Under the pieces are notes generated by a model, which searched no databases, had not been told where the DNA came from, and worked only from the letters and a program-made list of their open reading frames with translations. Below are positions 41,764 through 45,741 of a stretch of DNA of 45,741 nucleotides, one piece after another (positions within the stretch are counted from its first letter, which is position 1; every line of letters starts with the position of its first letter). A program made the position numbers and the translations under genes. The DNA is from Streptomyces albicerus (GTDB taxonomy: Bacteria > Actinomycetota > Actinomycetes > Streptomycetales > Streptomycetaceae), in contig NZ_VWMY01000021.1 in NCBI RefSeq assembly GCF_008905045.1, forward strand, positions 1-45,741. The letters are read 5' to 3'.

Positions 41764-42201
41764 TCAGCCGAGCGGCAGCCCCTGCACCGGCAGATTCCCG
41801 GTCCCGGGCAGCCCGCCCGTGGCGACGCCGGTGGCGGGCAGCCCACCACCGGTGGCTCCCGCGGCGTCACCGAGTACTTCACCCGCGGTCCCGGCGACAC
41901 TCCCGGCGGTCTTCTGCGCGGTGGGCGTCGTGGTCTTGATGGCCTTGCCGGCGGTCTTGCCCGCGTTCGGCAGGGTCTTCTTGACGGCCTTGCTGCCCGC
42001 GTCGCCCGCGAGCCCGGTGGCGTTCTGAGCGGCGCCGTCGACGCTGGTGCCCGCGCTGTCCAGCGCGCTCACCCCGCCGAGGTTGGGGGTGGCCGGCAGT
42101 TCGGCCGCGCTCGCGGAGCCGGCCGCACCGACCACGGGCGCCGCTCCCGCTGCGATGAGCAGCGCGGCACGGGCGATCCGACGGGTCAGGGGGAGGGACA
42201 T
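41764..42201 (-). CDS. Secreted Ala/Gly/Thr-rich small protein
   Basis: The protein is 145 aa from ATG 42201, with AAAGGAG well placed. A signal peptide is visible: SLPLTRRIARAALLIAAG, then a hydrophobic core, with likely cleavage after ASA (residue 32 or so). The mature part is rich in Ala, Gly, Thr, Lys and Pro, with repeated KTAGKAIK/KTAGSVAGTAG and LPATGVATGG-like units. No Cys or known domain is seen. Chaplin- or rodlin-like hydrophobic patterns are absent. Function is unknown; it is probably an exported surface or secreted protein. Confidence 0.8.
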   Translation of the reverse strand: MSLPLTRRIARAALLIAAGAAPVVGAAGSASAAELPATPNLGGVSALDSAGTSVDGAAQNATGLAGDAGSKAVKKTLPNAGKTAGKAIKTTTPTAQKTAGSVAGTAGEVLGDAAGATGGGLPATGVATGGLPGTGNLPVQGLPLG

Positions 42202-42565
42202 GGTGCTCCTTTGACGGAAGAGAACGATGAAGTGTCCTATCGCGCCCGGCAGTTGACCGACTGGCTGTCGGCCTGCTGTCGATCGACCGGCTGTTGATCG
42301 TTCCGGGCTCGGACGCAGTGACTACCGCTCGAAGTCCGCGAAGGTTGCGGTGGTCCAACGTAAAGAGTTGGCAATGCGTCGCATTATCGGCTGCGGAGAA
42401 ACCCGGGCAAAGAACGCCCGGTGAGAAAGTCTGCCGAATCCTTACGGCCCTTTGCTACCAAGGGATTTGACGGATGCGGGGGAGGTGCGGGAGAGGCCGG
42501 AGGAAAATCGGGGCGGGCCGTCGACTTGGCGCGCCGGGCGTGCCCCCAACGGGTGATGACCCGTA
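42202..42565. other. Intergenic region with a small hairpin
   Basis: No gene is supported in these 364 bases. The promoter of the minus-strand secreted-protein gene must lie here, and the 3' end of the next minus-strand gene is at the far side. CCGGGC-aaagaac-GCCCGG (42403-42421) is a likely terminator for that upstream gene, with a weak T-run on the minus strand. Confidence 0.55.
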
Positions 42566-43543
42566 CTACTGACCGGTGACGATTCGGACCTCGCCCGTGG
42601 AGTTCCGCGCGCCCGAGCCGTCGTCGCGCCACTCGCTCTGCGTGTTCCCGGCCGTCCAGACCCGGCCCGCGTACGAGACCCGCTCGATGTGCAGCGCGGA
42701 GGAGTTGGCCACGGCCCAGTGCGCCAGGGCCCAGCCGCGCTGCCGCTCCCCGCCCCCGGCGGCCGAGGTCTTCGGGACGGTCACGATCACCGTGCGCGGG
42801 TTGCCGGAGCCGCTCGCCCCGGTGGGCGAGACCGACGGCGTGCCCGATGGTGTGGCCGACGGGGTGGCGGCCACCTCCGCGCCCGCCTCCTGGAACTCCT
42901 CGCGCCCGAAGTCCCGTACGAGCGCGGCCCGCACCGCGTCCGGGCCGCCGGGACGCATGTCGGGGCGCCCGTCGCAGGTGAGCGTGGCGACGGCGCGCCC
43001 GGTCAGCGCCGCGGCCAGCACCGTGGCGTCCGGCTCGTGCTTCGCGTACGCCTCCGGGTAGCCGCTGCGCTGGACGCGCTGCGCAGCGACCGTGAGCGGC
43101 AGTTGCGCGTAGTCCGGCACCTTGTCCAGGTGCTCGTAGAACTCGTTCGCCGCGTACGTCGGATCCAGGATCTCTTTCTCGGTGCCCCAGCCCTGCGACG
43201 GCCGCTGCTGGAACAGGCCCAGTGAATCCCGGTCGCCATGGCTGATGTTGCGCAGACCGGACTCCTGGAGCGCCGTCGCGAGGGCGATGGTGACGGCCCG
43301 CTCGGGCATGCCCCGGTTGGTGCCGACCGCCGTGATCGTCGCCGCGTTCACCGCCTGTTCCGCCGTGAACTCGTACGACGTGCCGTCTCCCTTTCCGGAG
43401 ACGACCGTGCACTTCGGCACTCCTGTGCCGCCGGTCAGGTAGTGGACCGCGAGATAGCCCGCGACGGCGAGCGAAACCGCGAGGGCCGCTCCGAAACGGA
43501 GAAGGCGGCCGCGGCGTACGGGAGTGGGGGACGGCTCTGGCAC
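42566..43543 (-). CDS. Membrane-anchored lysozyme-fold-like (transglycosylase-like) protein
   Basis: The protein is 325 aa from GTG 43543. The head has a basic stretch and one membrane helix (residues about 13-35, LLRFGAALAVSLAVAGYLAVHYL), so it is exported or anchored. The domain at about 60-190 has a lysozyme-like pattern: TITAVGTNRGMPERAVTIALATALQESGLRNI, then GDRDSLGLFQQRPSQGWG and EFYEHLDKVPDYAQLPLTVAAQRVQRSGYP. The Glu in ALQESGL would be the acid residue. A Ser/Thr/Pro linker (ATPSATPSGTPSVSPTG) precedes a C-terminal part ending EVRIVTGQ. Many such proteins carry the mislabel heavy metal transporter; nothing here supports that. Cell-wall lytic activity is inference. Confidence 0.82.
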   Translation of the reverse strand: MPEPSPTPVRRGRLLRFGAALAVSLAVAGYLAVHYLTGGTGVPKCTVVSGKGDGTSYEFTAEQAVNAATITAVGTNRGMPERAVTIALATALQESGLRNISHGDRDSLGLFQQRPSQGWGTEKEILDPTYAANEFYEHLDKVPDYAQLPLTVAAQRVQRSGYPEAYAKHEPDATVLAAALTGRAVATLTCDGRPDMRPGGPDAVRAALVRDFGREEFQEAGAEVAATPSATPSGTPSVSPTGASGSGNPRTVIVTVPKTSAAGGGERQRGWALAHWAVANSSALHIERVSYAGRVWTAGNTQSEWRDDGSGARNSTGEVRIVTGQ

Positions 43544-43581
43544 GCGTACAAGGTACTGGACAGTAGGGTCAGCTATCCGTG

Positions 43582-43597
43582 GTCCTGTGGACAGGAC
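43582..43597. promoter_or_regulatory. Inverted repeat between divergent genes, candidate operator
   Basis: GTCCTGT-gg-ACAGGAC has perfect 7-bp arms with a 2-bp spacer. It lies in the 174-bp divergent gap between the lysozyme-like gene (minus) and dapE (plus). It looks like a dimeric regulator site; the regulator is unknown. Confidence 0.45.
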
Positions 43598-43717
43598 AGT
43601 CAGGGCAGCGATATCAGGTCACTGACAAAGCCGGGGCCGCCCTTCCGGGCCTCCCTCCCGGGCCTCGCTCCGGGCCGCCGACAGGACCCGCCGACCGTGC
43701 GCGTTAGGGTCGACGGC

Positions 43718-44797
43718 ATGGCCGACATCCCGCTTGACCTCACCCTGGACGCCGCCCGGCTCACCGCGCAGCTCGTCGACTTCCCCTCGGAGAGCGGCAG
43801 CGAGAAGCCCCTCGCGGACGCCGTCGAGACCGCGCTGCGCGCCCTGCCGCACCTGACGGTCGACCGGTACGGCAACAACGTCGTCGCGCGGACGAACCTG
43901 GGGCGGGCCCAGCGCGTCATCCTGGCCGGCCACATCGACACGGTCCCGATCGCCGACAACGTCCCCTCCCGCCTGGACGAGGACGGCGTGCTGTGGGGCT
44001 GCGGCACCTGCGACATGAAGTCGGGTGTCGCGGTCCAGCTGCGGATCGCGGCCACGGTCCCGGCACCCAACCGCGACCTCACCTTCGTCTTCTACGACAA
44101 CGAAGAGGTCGCCGCACACCTGAACGGCCTGAAGCATGTGGCCGAGGCCCACCCCGACTGGCTGAAGGGCGACTTCGCGGTCCTCCTGGAGCCGTCCGAC
44201 GGGCAGGTCGAGGGCGGCTGCCAGGGAACCCTCCGGGTGCTGCTGAAGACGAAGGGCGAGCGGGCGCACTCCGCGCGCAGCTGGATGGGCTCGAACGCCA
44301 TCCACGCGGCCTCCCCGATCCTCGCCCGCCTCGCCTCGTACGAGCCGCGCTACCCGGTCATCGACGGGCTGGAGTACCGCGAGGGCCTGAACGCCGTCGC
44401 GATCTCCGGCGGGGTGGCGGGCAACGTCATCCCCGACGAGTGCGTGGTGACCGTCAACTTCCGTTACGCGCCCGATCGCAGCGAGGAAGAGGCCCTCGCC
44501 CACGTCCACGAGGTCTTCGCGGACTGCGGTGTCGAGGAGTTCGTGGTCGACGACCACAGCGGCGCGGCGCTACCGGGTCTGTCCCACCCCGCTGCCGCCG
44601 CCTTCATCGAAGCCGTGGGCGGTACCCCCCAGCCCAAGTACGGCTGGACGGACGTCTCCCGCTTCAGTGCGCTCGGCGTCCCGGCCGTCAACTACGGACC
44701 GGGCAATCCGCACTTGGCGCACAAAAGGGATGAGCGGGTCGAAACGGCGAAGATCCTGGCGGGCGAGGAGCGACTGAGGGCCTGGCTGACCGCCTGA
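43718..44797 (+). CDS. dapE: Succinyl-diaminopimelate desuccinylase DapE
   Basis: The protein is 359 aa from ATG 43718; the open frame extends upstream without protein-like content. It removes succinate from N-succinyl-LL-diaminopimelate, a step of lysine and peptidoglycan precursor synthesis. It is an M20 metallopeptidase: H72 and D74 in LAGHIDTVP, D99 in TCDMKSG, E129/E130 in YDNEE, and H335 in the C-terminal NPHLAHKRDE. The dimerisation domain lies between about 165 and 270 (GERAHSARSWMGSNAIH). The length fits DapE rather than the shorter carboxypeptidase G2 types. It pairs in pathway with dapC in this window. Confidence 0.95.
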   Translation: MADIPLDLTLDAARLTAQLVDFPSESGSEKPLADAVETALRALPHLTVDRYGNNVVARTNLGRAQRVILAGHIDTVPIADNVPSRLDEDGVLWGCGTCDMKSGVAVQLRIAATVPAPNRDLTFVFYDNEEVAAHLNGLKHVAEAHPDWLKGDFAVLLEPSDGQVEGGCQGTLRVLLKTKGERAHSARSWMGSNAIHAASPILARLASYEPRYPVIDGLEYREGLNAVAISGGVAGNVIPDECVVTVNFRYAPDRSEEEALAHVHEVFADCGVEEFVVDDHSGAALPGLSHPAAAAFIEAVGGTPQPKYGWTDVSRFSALGVPAVNYGPGNPHLAHKRDERVETAKILAGEERLRAWLTA

Positions 44798-44901
44798 GCC
44801 GTACCTGATGGCGGTTCATGGCGGACATGCCCGCGTCCCCCCTCCGTAACCCGCGTAGACCTACGCTGGGGTGGAACGACCCGCAAGCGGAGGGAGCGGA
44901 C

Positions 44902-45660
44902 ATGGCTACTGGCAACCCGGAGGGCAAGAAGCGGCCACCGGAGGAGCAGCGGCTGGGCCCCGTGCTGCGCAGGCGGGGGCAGGTGCAGGCGAGCACGACG
45001 GACCAGCGGCTGCTGGACGCGGGCGGGCCGTCGGACTGGGTGCACACCGATCCCTGGCGGGTGCTGCGCATCCAGTCGGAGTTCATTGAGGGCTTCGGCA
45101 CGCTGGCCGAACTCCCGCCCGCGATCAGCGTGTTCGGCTCGGCCCGGACGCCGGTCGACTCCGCTGAGTACGATGCCGGGGTCGCGCTCGGACGCGGGCT
45201 GGTCGAGGCCGGGTTCGCCGTGATCACGGGTGGTGGCCCCGGGGCCATGGAAGCGGCCAACAAGGGCGCGTGCGAGGCGAAGGGCATCTCGGTCGGCCTC
45301 GGCATCGAGCTGCCCTTCGAGCAGGGGCTGAACCCCTACGTCGACATCGGCCTCAACTTCCGCTACTTCTTCGTCCGCAAGATGATGTTCGTCAAGTACG
45401 CGCAGGGGTTCGTGGTCCTCCCTGGCGGCCTCGGCACCCTCGACGAACTCTTCGAGGCGCTCACCCTCGTCCAGACCCAGAAGGTCACCCGCTTCCCGAT
45501 CGTCCTCTTCGGTACGGAGTACTGGGGCGGGCTGGTGGACTGGCTCAAGAACACCCTGATCGCCCAGGGCAAGGCGTCGGAGAAGGACCTGCTGCTGTTC
45601 CATCTGACGGACGACGTGGACGAGGCAGTGGCGTTGGTTTCGAAGGAGGCGGGGAGGTAA
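44902..45660 (+). CDS. LOG-family (TIGR00730) Rossmann-fold protein
   Basis: The protein is 252 aa from ATG 44902, with GGAGGG at 44889-44894. The frame is open from 44818 but that start lacks a ribosome binding site. It carries the nucleotide-binding motif TGGGPGAMEAANKGACEAKG (near residues 113-132) and the PGGLGTLDE motif (near 174-182) of lonely-guy proteins. Members release adenine or cytokinin bases from nucleotide 5'-monophosphates. The N-terminal extension (about 45 residues, basic) is typical of the actinobacterial subgroup. Its place after dapE is conserved in actinobacteria as far as I know. Copy 3 of the dispersed repeat follows. Confidence 0.9.
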   Translation: MATGNPEGKKRPPEEQRLGPVLRRRGQVQASTTDQRLLDAGGPSDWVHTDPWRVLRIQSEFIEGFGTLAELPPAISVFGSARTPVDSAEYDAGVALGRGLVEAGFAVITGGGPGAMEAANKGACEAKGISVGLGIELPFEQGLNPYVDIGLNFRYFFVRKMMFVKYAQGFVVLPGGLGTLDELFEALTLVQTQKVTRFPIVLFGTEYWGGLVDWLKNTLIAQGKASEKDLLLFHLTDDVDEAVALVSKEAGR

Positions 45661-45666
45661 GGGGGA

Positions 45667-45741
45667 CCCAGCCCGTCCGGCGTTTGAGGACGAGGCCGTT
45701 CAGGCCGATAGCGGGGGTCTGGGGGCGGCAGCCCCCAGGGA
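45667..45741. repeat. Dispersed GC-rich intergenic repeat, copy 3
   Basis: CAGCCCGTCCGGCGTTTGAGG and GGGGGTCTGGGGGCGGCAGC match copy 2 at both ends, with an insertion between. The hairpin GGGGG-c-ggcag-CCCCC follows. It lies 7 bp after the LOG-family stop and is cut by the window. Confidence 0.7.

Noticed and set aside
42566..43543. Heavy metal transporter label
   Set aside because: There is one membrane helix and no metal-binding Cys/His motif; the pattern is lysozyme-like.

Overview
The window is ordinary chromosomal DNA from a Streptomyces-type actinomycete. The evidence is very high GC with strong third-position G/C bias, frequent GTG and some TTG starts, actinobacterial markers (MshB of mycothiol synthesis, a 7Fe ferredoxin next to DapC) and a five-gene oligopeptide importer laid out like the bldK locus of Streptomyces coelicolor. 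No rRNA, tRNA, CRISPR array, phage gene, transposase or insertion sequence was seen. I see a conserved core segment with many small regulatory and repeat structures between genes, not an acquired island.

Region 1 (1-7360) holds a DUF4190/septum-formation-like membrane protein, a GntR/UTRA regulator, a SPOR-like mini-protein, a Nudix hydrolase, a stand-alone anti-sigma-type ATPase, and a large PAS-PAS-GAF-PP2C-ATPase phosphatase. Region 2 (7499-11350, minus strand) is a respiratory succinate dehydrogenase/fumarate reductase operon (membrane anchor, SdhA, SdhB) whose genes overlap at both junctions. It is preceded by a small hypothetical gene and diverges from an orphan LpqW-like binding lipoprotein across a promoter region with a Crp/Rex-like palindrome.

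Region 3 (14316-30790) is TypA/BipA followed by two complete oligopeptide ABC importers. The first (16622-22854) matches bldKA-bldKE in order: permease, lipoprotein, permease, ATPase, ATPase. It has an AT-richer leader with a possible 8-codon upstream ORF. Three small genes follow (DinB-like, VOC, GNAT). The second importer (25047-30790) has the order lipoprotein, permease, permease, ATPase, ATPase. In both importers a strong hairpin directly follows the lipoprotein gene, which would fit raised binding-protein levels.

Region 4 (30940-45741) carries an S9 peptidase, a small membrane protein, mshB, a 14-codon bridging mini-ORF, a membrane protein, and a Gly-rich collagen-like protein with PG_binding_4-like domains. 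It continues with a SirB1-like protein and a GNAT (minus strand), fdxA and dapC, a secreted Ala/Gly-rich protein, a lysozyme-fold-like exported protein, dapE and a LOG-family protein. dapC and dapE are two steps of succinylase-branch lysine/diaminopimelate synthesis. From memory, the mshB, fdxA-dapC, dapE, LOG and typA/lpqW neighbourhood is also seen in mycobacteria, which supports core status.

Two dispersed GC-rich intergenic repeat families (three and two copies), several perfect-stem terminators between convergent genes, and several in-gene tandem repeats complete the picture. All functions are inferred by reading translated sequence; no search was run.
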